Positions 18,337 through 28,205 of a stretch of DNA of 64,000 nucleotides are shown piece by piece. The position numbers and the translations under genes were made by a program. Each line of letters starts with the position of its first letter. The stretch's first letter is position 1. The notes beneath the pieces were generated by a model that was not told the DNA's origin, did not search any database, and saw only the letters and a list, made by a program, of their open reading frames with translations. The DNA is from Burkholderia stabilis (GTDB lineage Bacteria > Pseudomonadota > Gammaproteobacteria > Burkholderiales > Burkholderiaceae): positions 3,254,881-3,318,880 of the forward strand of contig NZ_CP016443.1 of the NCBI RefSeq assembly GCF_001742165.1. Reading direction: 5' to 3'.

Positions 18337-20469
18337 ATGACCAATTTCCAGTTGCGTGCGCCGCGGGCGTCACGCAATGCCGGCGCGCGCCGTATGCCGC
18401 GCATGCTGAAACTTACCGTTCCTGCGCTGGCTGTCGGCGCGCTGGCCGCGACCGCCGCCGCAGCCGAAACGGCGCGCGCCCCCGGCGCACCTGCGGATGA
18501 CACGACCATGCTGCTGCCACCCGTCGAGGTCGTCGCATCGCCGCTGACGACGCCGCTCGTCGTCGTCACCGATCCGAAGGCGCCGCGCCAGCCGCTGCCC
18601 GCCAGCGACGGCGCGGATTACCTGAAGACGATTCCCGGTTTCACGTCGATCCGCAGCGGCGGCACGAACGGCGACCCCGTGCTGCGCGGGATGTTCGGCT
18701 CGCGGCTGAATATCCTGGCGAACGGGATGCCGACGCTCGGCGCGTGCCCGAACCGGATGGACGCGCCGACTTCGTACATCGCGCCGGAAAGCTACGACAA
18801 GGTCACGGTCGTGAAGGGGCCGCAGACCGTGCTCTACGGCCCGGGCGCGTCGGCCGGCACCGTGCTGTTCGAACGCGTGACGCCGCGTTTCGACAAGCCG
18901 GGCATGCGTTTCGACGGCAGCCTCGTCGGCGGCTCGTTCGGGCGCAACGACCAGAACATCGACGTGACGGCCGGCACGCCGGACGTCTACGGCCGCGTGA
19001 CCGCGAACCACGCGCATTCGCAGGACTACAAGGACGGCAACGGCAACACGGTGCCGTCGCAGTGGGACAAATGGAACGCCGATGCGGCGCTCGGCTGGAC
19101 GCCCGACGACCATACGCGCGTCGAACTGACGGCCGGCACGGGCGACGGCTACGCGAAGTACGCGGGGCGCGGGATGGACGGCGCGCATTTCCGCCGCGAG
19201 ACGTTCGGCCTGTCGTTCGACAAGCGGCATCTCGGCGACGTGCTCGACCGGATCGAAGCGCGCGTGTACTACAACGAAGCCGACCACGTGATGGACAACT
19301 ACACGTTGCGGCAGCCCGATCCGACCAGCAGCATGCCGATGCGGATGGCGGCGGAGGTGCGGCGCCGCACGTTCGGTGCGCGCGCGGCCGCGACGTTCCG
19401 GTTCGGCGACGACTTCAAGCTCGTGACGGGCGTCGATGCGCAATCGAACCGGCTCGATTCGCGCTCGGCGATGGGCCGGCAGAACTACGGCGACCAGCCG
19501 TGGGATGCGCAGGCGGCGATGTGGAACGCAGGAGTGTTCGGCGAGCTGACGTGGTACGCGAGCGAAGTCTCGCGCGTGATCGGCGGCGCGCGTATCGACT
19601 ATGCGAGCGCACGCGACAAGCGCGCGACGACGAGCGGCATGATGATGAGCAAGCCGAATCCGACCTTCGACGACGATCGCGCGCGCGTGCTGCCAAGCGG
19701 CTTCGTGCGCTACGAGCGCGACCTGGCGGCGCTGCCCGTCACGTGGTACGCAGGGATCGGTCATGCGCAGCGCTATCCCGACTACTGGGAGCTGTTCTCC
19801 GCGAATCGCGGGCCGGCCGGCTCGGTCAACGCGTTCTCCGCGGTACAGCCCGAAAAGACCACGCAGATCGACATCGGCGTGCAATACAAGAGCGACCGGT
19901 TCGACGCGTGGGTGTCGGCCTACGCGGGCTACGTGCAGGACTTCATCCTGTTCAACTACTCGGCCGGCATGATGGGCGCGACCACGCAGGCGACCAACGT
20001 CAACGCGCAGATCATGGGCGGCGAAGCGGGCGTGTCGTGGCGGCCGGTTGCGCCGCTGCGCGTCGAGACCTCGCTCGCGTACGCGTGGGGGCGCAACGTG
20101 GCGAGCGGCGATCCGCTGCCGCAGATGCCGCCGCTCGAGGCGCGCTTCGGGCTCGAATACACGCGCGGCGCATGGTCGGCTGGCGGCCTGTGGCGGATCG
20201 TTGCGCCGCAGCATCGTTATGCACTGAACGAGGGCAACGTGGTCGGCAAGGACTTCGGCCCGAGCGCCGGATTCGGCGTGCTGTCGCTGCATACGCAGTA
20301 CAACGTGAGCAAGACCGTGCAGATCTCGATCGGCGTCGACAACGTGCTGAACAAGGCTTACACCGAGCATCTGAACCTCGCCGGCAACGCGGGCTTCGGG
20401 TATCCGGCGAACGCGCCGGTGATGGAGCCGGGCCGTACCGCATGGCTGCGCGTGAGCGCGAAGCTGTAA
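18337..20469 (+). CDS. TonB-dependent copper receptor (OprC/NosA type)
   Basis: Outer-membrane gated porin of 710 residues for copper uptake, powered by TonB. Signal region to about residue 46; the plug includes GADYLKTIPGFTSIRSGGTNGDPVLRGM, LNILANGMPTLGACPNRMD and VVKGPQTVLYGPGASAGTV, which match the copper-receptor subfamily, including its Cys-bearing CPNRMD segment. The rest is a 22-strand barrel ending in the aromatic-rich GRTAWLRVSAKL. Met-rich stretches (SSMPMRM, GMMMS) would suit copper binding. I use ATG 18337, but an internal ATG about 20 residues in is also possible. A DUF2946 gene precedes it. Confidence 0.93.
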   Translation: MTNFQLRAPRASRNAGARRMPRMLKLTVPALAVGALAATAAAAETARAPGAPADDTTMLLPPVEVVASPLTTPLVVVTDPKAPRQPLPASDGADYLKTIPGFTSIRSGGTNGDPVLRGMFGSRLNILANGMPTLGACPNRMDAPTSYIAPESYDKVTVVKGPQTVLYGPGASAGTVLFERVTPRFDKPGMRFDGSLVGGSFGRNDQNIDVTAGTPDVYGRVTANHAHSQDYKDGNGNTVPSQWDKWNADAALGWTPDDHTRVELTAGTGDGYAKYAGRGMDGAHFRRETFGLSFDKRHLGDVLDRIEARVYYNEADHVMDNYTLRQPDPTSSMPMRMAAEVRRRTFGARAAATFRFGDDFKLVTGVDAQSNRLDSRSAMGRQNYGDQPWDAQAAMWNAGVFGELTWYASEVSRVIGGARIDYASARDKRATTSGMMMSKPNPTFDDDRARVLPSGFVRYERDLAALPVTWYAGIGHAQRYPDYWELFSANRGPAGSVNAFSAVQPEKTTQIDIGVQYKSDRFDAWVSAYAGYVQDFILFNYSAGMMGATTQATNVNAQIMGGEAGVSWRPVAPLRVETSLAYAWGRNVASGDPLPQMPPLEARFGLEYTRGAWSAGGLWRIVAPQHRYALNEGNVVGKDFGPSAGFGVLSLHTQYNVSKTVQISIGVDNVLNKAYTEHLNLAGNAGFGYPANAPVMEPGRTAWLRVSAKL

Positions 20470-20509
20470 CGCGTTGCGCGTGTGCGTTGCAGCATGCGCG
20501 CGCATGAAT

Positions 20510-20536
20510 GCGGCCCCGCCCGAACGGGCGGGCCGC
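20510..20536 (+). terminator. GC-rich hairpin after copper receptor gene
   Basis: GCGGCCCCGCCCG pairs with CGGGCGGGCCGC across a two-base loop, with one bulged C. It lies 40 bases past the receptor stop and probably ends that transcript, though no T run follows. Confidence 0.5.
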
Positions 20537-20591
20537 GTCAAGCGATTAGAGAACCGTGTCTAGTCAGGGCGCAAACGTTCGCGACTCGTGA

Positions 20592-21782
<1,191 letters not shown>

Positions 21783-21785
21783 TCG

Positions 21786-22820
21786 ATGACCGCACGTGAA
21801 GGGCGCGCGCCGCTGGCGCGGCGCGCTGTGGTCTATGGTGTCGTGGGGCTGGCGGCGATCGCCGGTGCCGCGATGTGGAGCGGTGCAGGATGGCATCGCG
21901 GCACGGGGGCGGCCGGCGTGTCGCAGGATGCGGCGCCGGTCGACGGCGTGCCTGCGGCGGCGCCGCAGGCCGCCGTGCCGGCAAGCGCGGGCCTGCCGTC
22001 GTCGCTCGCCGGTTCCAGCGCGCCGCGGTTGCCGCTCGATGCGGGCGGCCATCTCGCGAAGTCGCGCGCGGTGCGCGATTTCTTCGACTATTGCCTGACC
22101 GCGCAGAGCGATCTGAGTGCGGCCGCGCTCGATGCGCTCGTCGTGCGCGAGATCGCCGCGCAGCTCGACGGCACGGTCGCGCAGGTCGAGGCGCTCGACG
22201 TTTGGCACCGGTATCGCGCGTATCTCGACGCGCTCGCGAAATTGCGCGACGCCGGCGCGGTCGACAAGTCCGACCTGGGCGCGCTGCAACTCGCGCTCGA
22301 CCAGCGCGCGTCGATCGCGTATCGCACGCTCGGCGACTGGAGCCAGCCGTTCTTCGGCGCGGAGCAGTGGCGGCAGCGCTACGACCTCGCGCGGCTGAAG
22401 ATTGCACAGGATCGCACGCTGACGGATGCGCAGAAGGCCGAGCGGCTCGCGGCGCTCGAGCAGCAGATGCCGGCCGACGAGCGCGCCGCGCAGCAGCGTG
22501 TCGAGAAACAGCGGGCTGCGATCGACCAGATCGCGCAACTGCAGAAGAGCGGGGCGACGCCCGACGCGATGCGTGCGCAACTGACGCAGACGCTCGGGCC
22601 CGAGGCCGCCGCGCGCGTCGCGCAGATGCAGCAGGACGACGCATCGTGGCAGAGCCGCTACACGGACTATGCGGCACAGCGCGCGCAGATCGAATCGGCC
22701 GGCCTGTCGCCGCAGGATCGCGACACGCAGATTGCCGCGCTGCGGCAGCGCGTGTTCACGAAACCCGGCGAAGCCGTGCGCGCGGCGTCGCTCGATCGCG
22801 GGGCGGGCAGCGCGCAGTAA
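21786..22820 (+). CDS. lifO: lipase-specific foldase (Lif), membrane-anchored chaperone
   Basis: Steric chaperone that folds the lipase in the periplasm; also called LimA or LipB in this genus. The 344 residues comprise an N-terminal membrane anchor (VVYGVVGLAAIAGAAMW), a variable Ala/Pro linker, and an all-helical domain. The Lif signature is present as RAVRDFFDYCLTA, matching the consensus RxxFDY(F/C)L(S/T)A. The rest is the Gln/Arg/Ala-rich helical scaffold that wraps the lipase. The start lies 3 bases after the lipA stop, so the two are co-translated. Confidence 0.96.
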   Translation: MTAREGRAPLARRAVVYGVVGLAAIAGAAMWSGAGWHRGTGAAGVSQDAAPVDGVPAAAPQAAVPASAGLPSSLAGSSAPRLPLDAGGHLAKSRAVRDFFDYCLTAQSDLSAAALDALVVREIAAQLDGTVAQVEALDVWHRYRAYLDALAKLRDAGAVDKSDLGALQLALDQRASIAYRTLGDWSQPFFGAEQWRQRYDLARLKIAQDRTLTDAQKAERLAALEQQMPADERAAQQRVEKQRAAIDQIAQLQKSGATPDAMRAQLTQTLGPEAAARVAQMQQDDASWQSRYTDYAAQRAQIESAGLSPQDRDTQIAALRQRVFTKPGEAVRAASLDRGAGSAQ

Positions 22821-22842
22821 CGCGGACGGCGTGTGACCGAGC

Positions 22843-24366
22843 CTATGCCGCGCGCGTGATGTCCCGAGGCAGATGTTGCTCGATGGTTTGCGCGAGCGTG
22901 TCGAACGCCGGGCCGATGCCTTCGTGCGCGACGCACGCATAGCCGAGCAGCAGGCCGCGCTGCGCGCTGTCGAGGTTGCTGTAGTAGCTCGTGAGCGGGC
23001 GCACGATCACGCCCGCGTCGAACGCGCTCTGCGTGACGGCGCGATCGTCGCATGCGTCGGGCAGGCCGAGCACCAGATGCAGGCCGGCCTCGTCGCCCAT
23101 CACCGGCAGCGCGTCGCCGAAGCGCGTGCGGATCGCGTCGATCATCAGTTGCCGGCGCTCGCCGTACAGCGTGCGCATCCTTCTCACGTGCGAAGTCAGG
23201 TGGCCGTCCATGATGAATTCGGCGAGCACGGCCTGCTGCATCAGCTGGCCTTCGCGATACAGCTCCGACAGCCCGGTGCGGAACGTGTCGACCAGATGCT
23301 CGGGCACGACCATGTAGCCCATCCGCAGGCCGGGGAACAGCATCTTGCCGAGGCTGCCGACGTAGATCACGCGGCCGCCCTCGTCGAGCCCCTGCAGCGA
23401 CGCGAGCGGGCGGCTGCCGTAGCGGAATTCGCTGTCGTAGTCGTCCTCGATGATCCAGCAGCGGTGCTGGCGCGCGTATTCGAGCAGCATCCGGCGCCGC
23501 GCGAGACTCATCACCATCCCGAGCGGGTACTGATGCGACGGCGTGACGAGCACGAGCCGCGGCGGATGCTGCATGTCGCTGGCGCGCGGGTCGAGCCCCT
23601 CCTGGTCGACCGGCACCGGCGCGAGCGTGAGGCCGGCCGCCTGCAGGACGCTGCGCACGCCCCAGTAGCACGGTTCCTCGACCCACGCGCGATCGCCGAT
23701 GTCGGCGAGCAGCCGCACCGCGAGATCGATCGACTGGTGGATGCCCGTCGTGATGATCACCTGGTCGGGAGAGCATTTGACCGAACGCGCGACGCGCAGG
23801 TAATCGGCGAGCGCGCGCCGCAGCGGGCGGTAGCCGCCGCCCGGCGCATAGGTCAGCAGCTCCGGGTTCGCCTCCTTCCACAGCCGCGCCTGCAGGCGGC
23901 TCCACGTGCGGCTCGGAAATTCCGACACGTCCGGCACCCCCGGCATGAATGCCCCCCACTGGCGCCGCGACACGCCCGCGTGCTCGATCAGCCGGCGGCC
24001 GCGCATCGAGAGGCTGTCCTGCATGTCCGGTGCCTCCGGCTGCGCGGGCGCATCGGCGCCGGACGGCGGCTGCGCGGCGCCCGGCGCGCGGATCACGGCC
24101 GCGTCCGGCCGCGTGTCGGCCACGTAGGTGCCGCTGCCGGTCGTCGTCAGCACGTAGCCTTCGGCCGTCAACTGGTCGTACACGTGCAGCACGGTATTGC
24201 GCGCGATCGACAGGTCGGCCGCGAGCGTCCGCGAACTCGGCAATTTCGTCCCTGGCCCCAATTCGCCGGTCAGGATGGCCTGCTGCATGAGTTGCAGCAA
24301 CTGCCGGTACATCGGCTCGGACGAGCCTCGGTCGAGCCGGGCGGAGAGCCAGTCGGCAAGGATCAC
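22843..24366 (-). CDS. MocR-family (GntR/aminotransferase) PLP-dependent regulator, PdxR-like
   Basis: Chimeric regulator of 507 residues: an N-terminal GntR winged helix (about 20-85, LPSSRTLAADLSIARNTVLHVYDQL) joined to a type I aminotransferase-like domain that binds pyridoxal phosphate. The PLP lysine is in VIYVGSLGKMLFPGLRMGYM. No ATG fits the beginning; I use the GTG at 24366 (VILADWLSARL), with TTG 24375 as an alternative. The gene is divergent from a polyamine-type ABC importer, and MocR proteins usually control their divergent neighbour. Likely effectors are PLP, GABA or a polyamine breakdown product. Confidence 0.88.
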   Translation of the reverse strand: MILADWLSARLDRGSSEPMYRQLLQLMQQAILTGELGPGTKLPSSRTLAADLSIARNTVLHVYDQLTAEGYVLTTTGSGTYVADTRPDAAVIRAPGAAQPPSGADAPAQPEAPDMQDSLSMRGRRLIEHAGVSRRQWGAFMPGVPDVSEFPSRTWSRLQARLWKEANPELLTYAPGGGYRPLRRALADYLRVARSVKCSPDQVIITTGIHQSIDLAVRLLADIGDRAWVEEPCYWGVRSVLQAAGLTLAPVPVDQEGLDPRASDMQHPPRLVLVTPSHQYPLGMVMSLARRRMLLEYARQHRCWIIEDDYDSEFRYGSRPLASLQGLDEGGRVIYVGSLGKMLFPGLRMGYMVVPEHLVDTFRTGLSELYREGQLMQQAVLAEFIMDGHLTSHVRRMRTLYGERRQLMIDAIRTRFGDALPVMGDEAGLHLVLGLPDACDDRAVTQSAFDAGVIVRPLTSYYSNLDSAQRGLLLGYACVAHEGIGPAFDTLAQTIEQHLPRDITRAA

Positions 24367-24377
24367 GGTATCCAAAG

Positions 24378-24419
24378 TGGTCCTACTTGGAATATTGAAA
24401 TGGTTCCCTAGTATAGAAC
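24378..24419. promoter_or_regulatory. promoter with MocR-operator-like direct repeats
   Basis: TGGTCC at 24378 and TGGTTCC at 24401 form a direct repeat 23 bases apart, about two helical turns, as is typical of MocR sites. The second overlaps an inverted repeat GGTTC/GAACC. Within them a plus-strand promoter can be read: TTGGAA at 24387-24392, 16 bases, TAGTAT at 24409-24414. I infer that the divergent MocR protein acts here. Confidence 0.55.
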
Positions 24420-24481
24420 CGTGCGCGCCGTATAGTGGCTCGCATCTCTCCGGAGAACGCCGGGCCGCCCCGGGTTTTCCG

Positions 24482-24518
24482 CCCCGAAGGAAGTTGCCTC
24501 GGGGTGACTTCCTCGGGG
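24482..24518 (+). promoter_or_regulatory. leader hairpins with two alternative pairings
   Basis: CCCCGAAGG at 24482-24490 can pair either with CCTCGGGG at 24497-24504 or, extended to GGAAGT, with ACTTCCTCGGGG at 24507-24518. The two structures exclude each other. They lie in the predicted 5' leader of the ABC operon, about 70 bases before its first start. No T run follows, so any effect would be on translation or rho action. Confidence 0.4.
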
Positions 24519-24586
24519 GCCTGGCGCGCAGCGGCAGGTTGGGGGGCATTCATAAACGATTGGTGCGCAGCAAGGGGACAGGCACG

Positions 24587-25693
24587 ATGAAGTCCGATGA
24601 TGTGATCGTCAGCTTTCGCGGCGTGCGGAAGACCTACGACGGCGAAACGCTGGTCGTCAAATCGCTCGACCTCGATATCCACCGCGGGGAATTCCTGACG
24701 CTGCTCGGGCCGTCGGGCTCCGGCAAGACGACCTGCCTGATGATGCTCGCCGGGTTCGAGTTCCCGACCGGCGGCGAGATCCGCCTCGACGGCGAACTGC
24801 TGAACAACGTGCCGCCGCACAAGCGCAACATCGGCATGGTGTTCCAGAACTACGCGCTGTTCCCGCACCTGACGGTCGAGCAGAACGTCGCGTATCCGCT
24901 GACCGTGCGCAAGCTGCCCGCCGCCGAGCGCGCGGAGCGCGTCGCGCACGCGCTGAAGATGGTGCAGATGGAGCGCTTCGCGAAACGTTACCCGGCGCAG
25001 TTGTCGGGCGGCCAGCAGCAGCGCATCGCGCTGGCGCGGGCGCTCGTGTTCGAGCCGAAGCTGGTGCTGATGGACGAGCCGCTCGGCGCGCTCGACAAGC
25101 AGTTGCGCGAACACATGCAGTACGAACTGAAGGCGCTGCACGAAAAGCTCGGCGTGACGTTCGTGTACGTGACGCACGACCAGGGCGAGGCGCTGACGAT
25201 GTCCGATCGTGTCGCCGTGTTCGACAAGGGCATCGTGCAGCAGCTCGACACCGTCGACCGCCTGTACGAATCGCCGTGCAATGAATTCGTCGCGAACTTC
25301 ATCGGCGACAGCAACCGGCTGCGCGGCACCATCGCGCGCGTCGACGGCGAATTCTGCGAATTCCGGCTCGACGACGGCACGCAACTCGTCGGCCGCCGCA
25401 TCGGCGACGCGGCCGAAGGCGCAGCGGCCGTCGCGTGCATCCGCCCCGAACGCATGAGCCTCGCCGCGCACGGTGCGAACGGCCACGCGCACGGCGCGGC
25501 CGCGAACCGCCTGACGGGCGAGGCGCGCAGCCTCATCTATTTCGGCGATCACGTGCGCATGCGCTGCGCGCTGCCCGGCCAGGACGAATGCTTCGTGAAG
25601 GTGCCGCTCGGCACCGGCGCGATCGATGCGTTCTCGCCCGGCGCGCCGGTCTCGCTGGCGTTCGCGCCCGAACACCTGCGCGTGTTCGCGTGA
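24587..25693 (+). CDS. ABC importer ATP-binding protein, polyamine type (PotA-like)
   Basis: ATPase subunit of an importer, 368 residues. Walker A is GPSGSGKTT, the Q loop lies in MVFQNYALFPHLT, the signature is LSGGQQQRIALARAL, Walker B is KLVLMDEPLGALD, and the switch His is in TFVYVTHDQGEALTMSD. The C-terminal 120 residues form a TOBE domain (ANFIGDSNRLRGTI, ACIRPERMSL) as in PotA and PotG. I start at ATG 24587 (MKSDDV); the frame extends upstream into the regulatory region. It is first in a four-gene operon: ATPase, binding protein, two permeases. Confidence 0.93.
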   Translation: MKSDDVIVSFRGVRKTYDGETLVVKSLDLDIHRGEFLTLLGPSGSGKTTCLMMLAGFEFPTGGEIRLDGELLNNVPPHKRNIGMVFQNYALFPHLTVEQNVAYPLTVRKLPAAERAERVAHALKMVQMERFAKRYPAQLSGGQQQRIALARALVFEPKLVLMDEPLGALDKQLREHMQYELKALHEKLGVTFVYVTHDQGEALTMSDRVAVFDKGIVQQLDTVDRLYESPCNEFVANFIGDSNRLRGTIARVDGEFCEFRLDDGTQLVGRRIGDAAEGAAAVACIRPERMSLAAHGANGHAHGAAANRLTGEARSLIYFGDHVRMRCALPGQDECFVKVPLGTGAIDAFSPGAPVSLAFAPEHLRVFA

Positions 25694-25770
25694 GCAGGGT
25701 TTCCCCGATTTTCCGCAGCACGTCGTCAACAACAACTGCCCACTTCCACCACGAGAGGAGAGGAACCATC

Positions 25771-26817
25771 ATGAACCGAGCAAGCTTTACCGCGCGTCGC
25801 ACCGCGCTGGCACTGGCGCTCGCCGTCGTCGGCGCATCGGCCGCGGCCGCCGAACTCACGGTCGTCAACTTCGGCGGCGCGAACGGCGACGCGCAGAAGG
25901 CCGCGTTCAACCAGCCGTTCGAGAAAGCGACCGGCAACAAGGTCACCGCCGTCGAGTACAACGGCGAGCAGGCGAAAGTGAAGGCGATGGTCGAGGCGAA
26001 GCACGTCAACTGGGACGTGGTCGAAGTCGAGTCGGGCGACCTGAACCGCGGCTGCGACGAAGGGCTGTACGAGAAGCTCGACTGGTCGAAGATCGCGAAG
26101 AAGTCCGACCTGATTCCGGAATCGCCGCAGGTGTGCGGCGTCGGCTTCTTCGTGTGGTCGACGGCGCTGTCGTACAACGCGGACAAGCTGAAGTCGGCGC
26201 CGACCGGCTGGGCCGATTTCTGGAACGTGAAGAAATTCCCCGGCAAGCGCGGGATGCGCAAGGGCGCGCGTTACAACCTCGAATTCGCGCTGATGGCCGA
26301 CGGCGTTCCGACGAAGGATGTCTACAAGGTGCTCGGCACGAAGGCCGGCCAGGATCGCGCGTTCAAGAAGCTCGACGAGCTGAAGCCGTACATCCAGTGG
26401 TGGGAAGCGGGCGCGCAGCCGCCGCAGTTCCTCGTCGCCGGCGACGTCGTGATGTCGACCGCGTACAACGGCCGCATCGACGCCGCGCAGAAGGAAGGCA
26501 AGAACCTGAAGGTCGTGTGGAACGGCAGCATCTACGACCTCGACTACTGGGCGATTCCGAAGGGCTCGCCGAACAAGGCGCTTGCCGAGCAGTACATCGC
26601 GTACTCGCTGACGCCGAAGCCGCAGCAGGCCTATGCGCAGCACATCGCGTACGGCCCGGCGAACATCGCGGCGATCAAGTCGCTCGATGCGAAGACGCTC
26701 GCGAACCTGCCGAACTCACCGGCCAACGGCAAGAACGCGGTGCTGGAGGACATCGGTTTCTGGACCGACCACAGCGACGAGCTCGAGCAACGCTTCGCCG
26801 CGTGGGCGACGAAGTAA
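25771..26817 (+). CDS. ABC importer periplasmic substrate-binding protein, spermidine/putrescine type
   Basis: Periplasmic receptor that delivers the solute to the permeases; 348 residues with a 27-residue signal ending ASAAAA. The mature start ELTVVNFGGANGDAQKAAF is typical of the PotD/PotF-like cluster. The lobes contain WDVVEVESGDLNRGC, VWSTALSYNADKL and ADFWNVKKFPGKRGM, and late WAIPKGSPNKALAEQYI. AGAGGAGAGG gives a strong ribosome site before ATG 25771. Substrate specificity could be putrescine, spermidine or a related amine; the sequence alone does not settle this. Confidence 0.93.
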   Translation: MNRASFTARRTALALALAVVGASAAAAELTVVNFGGANGDAQKAAFNQPFEKATGNKVTAVEYNGEQAKVKAMVEAKHVNWDVVEVESGDLNRGCDEGLYEKLDWSKIAKKSDLIPESPQVCGVGFFVWSTALSYNADKLKSAPTGWADFWNVKKFPGKRGMRKGARYNLEFALMADGVPTKDVYKVLGTKAGQDRAFKKLDELKPYIQWWEAGAQPPQFLVAGDVVMSTAYNGRIDAAQKEGKNLKVVWNGSIYDLDYWAIPKGSPNKALAEQYIAYSLTPKPQQAYAQHIAYGPANIAAIKSLDAKTLANLPNSPANGKNAVLEDIGFWTDHSDELEQRFAAWATK

Positions 26818-26908
26818 GCGCCCGGATGTCCTGACGCAACCGGCCGCGCGGCGCGTGTATCGCGCCGCGCGGCATGCCGCCGGATCACGGTCCGGCCGGA
26901 GAGAACCG

Positions 26909-28171
26909 TTGAACACGATGACGATCGCGCCTTCCTCGTCGAGCGTTGCGCTCAAGCGCGAACTGAAGGCCGCCGAGGCCCGCAAGCGCACGATGGCGCT
27001 GCTGCTCGTCGCGCCGCTCGCGATTTTCCTGCTGCTGATTTTCGTCGTACCGATCGGCACGCTGCTCACGCGCGCGGTGCAGAACCCCGAGATCGCGAGC
27101 GCGTTGCCGAACACGATCGCCGCGTTGTCGGGCTGGGACCGCAAGACGCCGCCGGCCGCCGCCGCGTACGTCGCGCTCGCGGCCGACATGACGAAGGTGG
27201 CCGACAGCGAGGCGATGGGCGCGCTCGCGCGGCGCCTGAACACCGAGATTCCCGGCTATCGCTCGCTCGTCGCGAAGACGGCGCGCGCGATGCCGCTGAA
27301 GGGCGACAACGACACGGCGCTGACGCCCGCGCAAACCCGCGAGAAATTCGTCGCGCTCGACTCGCGCTGGGGCGATGTCGCGTACTGGCAGTCGATCGCG
27401 AAGAACGGCAGCGCATATTCGCCGTTCTACCTGCTCGCCGCGCTCGATCACAAGCAGGACGGCTTCGGCCACATCGTGCAGGCCGATCCCGACCAGTCGA
27501 TCTACCTCGCGATCTTCGGCCGCACGTTCGTGATCGGCGTCGCGGTCACGCTGTTCGCGTTGCTGCTCGGCTACCCGCTCGCGTACTGGATCTCGACGCT
27601 GTCGGAGCGGCGCGCGAACCTCGTGATGATCCTCGTGCTGATTCCGTTCTGGACGTCGGTGCTGGTGCGCGTCGCCGCGTGGATCGTGCTGCTGCAGAGC
27701 GAAGGGCTCATCAACACCGCGCTGATCGGCAGCGGGCTGATCTCGCATCCGCTGACGCTGCTTTTCAATCGCGTCGGCGTGTACATCTCGATGACGCACA
27801 TCCTGCTGCCGTTCATGATCCTGCCGCTCTACAGCGTGATGAAGTCGATTCCGCCGACCTACCAGCGCGCGGCCGTGTCGCTCGGCAGCCATCCGTTCGC
27901 CGCGTTCTGGCGCGTGTACGTGCCGCAGACCTATCCGGGCGTCGGCGCGGGTGCGCTGCTCGTGTTCATCCTCGCGATCGGCTACTACATCACGCCCGCG
28001 CTGCTCGGCGGACCGAACGACCAGATGGTCAGCTACTACGTCGCGTACTTCACGAACGTGACGATCAACTGGGGCATGGCGTGCGCGCTCGGCGGGCTGC
28101 TGCTCGCGGCGACGCTCGTGCTGTACGCGGTGTACGGGCGCTTCACGCGCACGAACGTGAGCCTCGGCTGA
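26909..28171 (+). CDS. ABC importer permease 1 (PotB/PotH-like) with long periplasmic insertion
   Basis: Inner-membrane permease of 420 residues, about 130 longer than typical PotB. After the first helix (LLLVAPLAIFLLLIFVVPIGTLL, about 34-56) comes a soluble stretch of about 140 residues (WDRKTPPAAAAYVALA to QADPDQSIYLAIFGRT) that sits before the usual five-helix core. The EAA loop contains YQRAAVSLGSHPFAAFWRVYVP. I use the TTG at 26909, five bases after GGAGAG; ATG 26918 (MTIAPS) is the alternative. The insertion is presumably periplasmic and may contact the binding protein. Confidence 0.9.
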   Translation: MNTMTIAPSSSSVALKRELKAAEARKRTMALLLVAPLAIFLLLIFVVPIGTLLTRAVQNPEIASALPNTIAALSGWDRKTPPAAAAYVALAADMTKVADSEAMGALARRLNTEIPGYRSLVAKTARAMPLKGDNDTALTPAQTREKFVALDSRWGDVAYWQSIAKNGSAYSPFYLLAALDHKQDGFGHIVQADPDQSIYLAIFGRTFVIGVAVTLFALLLGYPLAYWISTLSERRANLVMILVLIPFWTSVLVRVAAWIVLLQSEGLINTALIGSGLISHPLTLLFNRVGVYISMTHILLPFMILPLYSVMKSIPPTYQRAAVSLGSHPFAAFWRVYVPQTYPGVGAGALLVFILAIGYYITPALLGGPNDQMVSYYVAYFTNVTINWGMACALGGLLLAATLVLYAVYGRFTRTNVSLG

Positions 28172-28205
28172 GCGCCTCGCACACGGAAAAGGAAACGGGA
28201 AGGGG

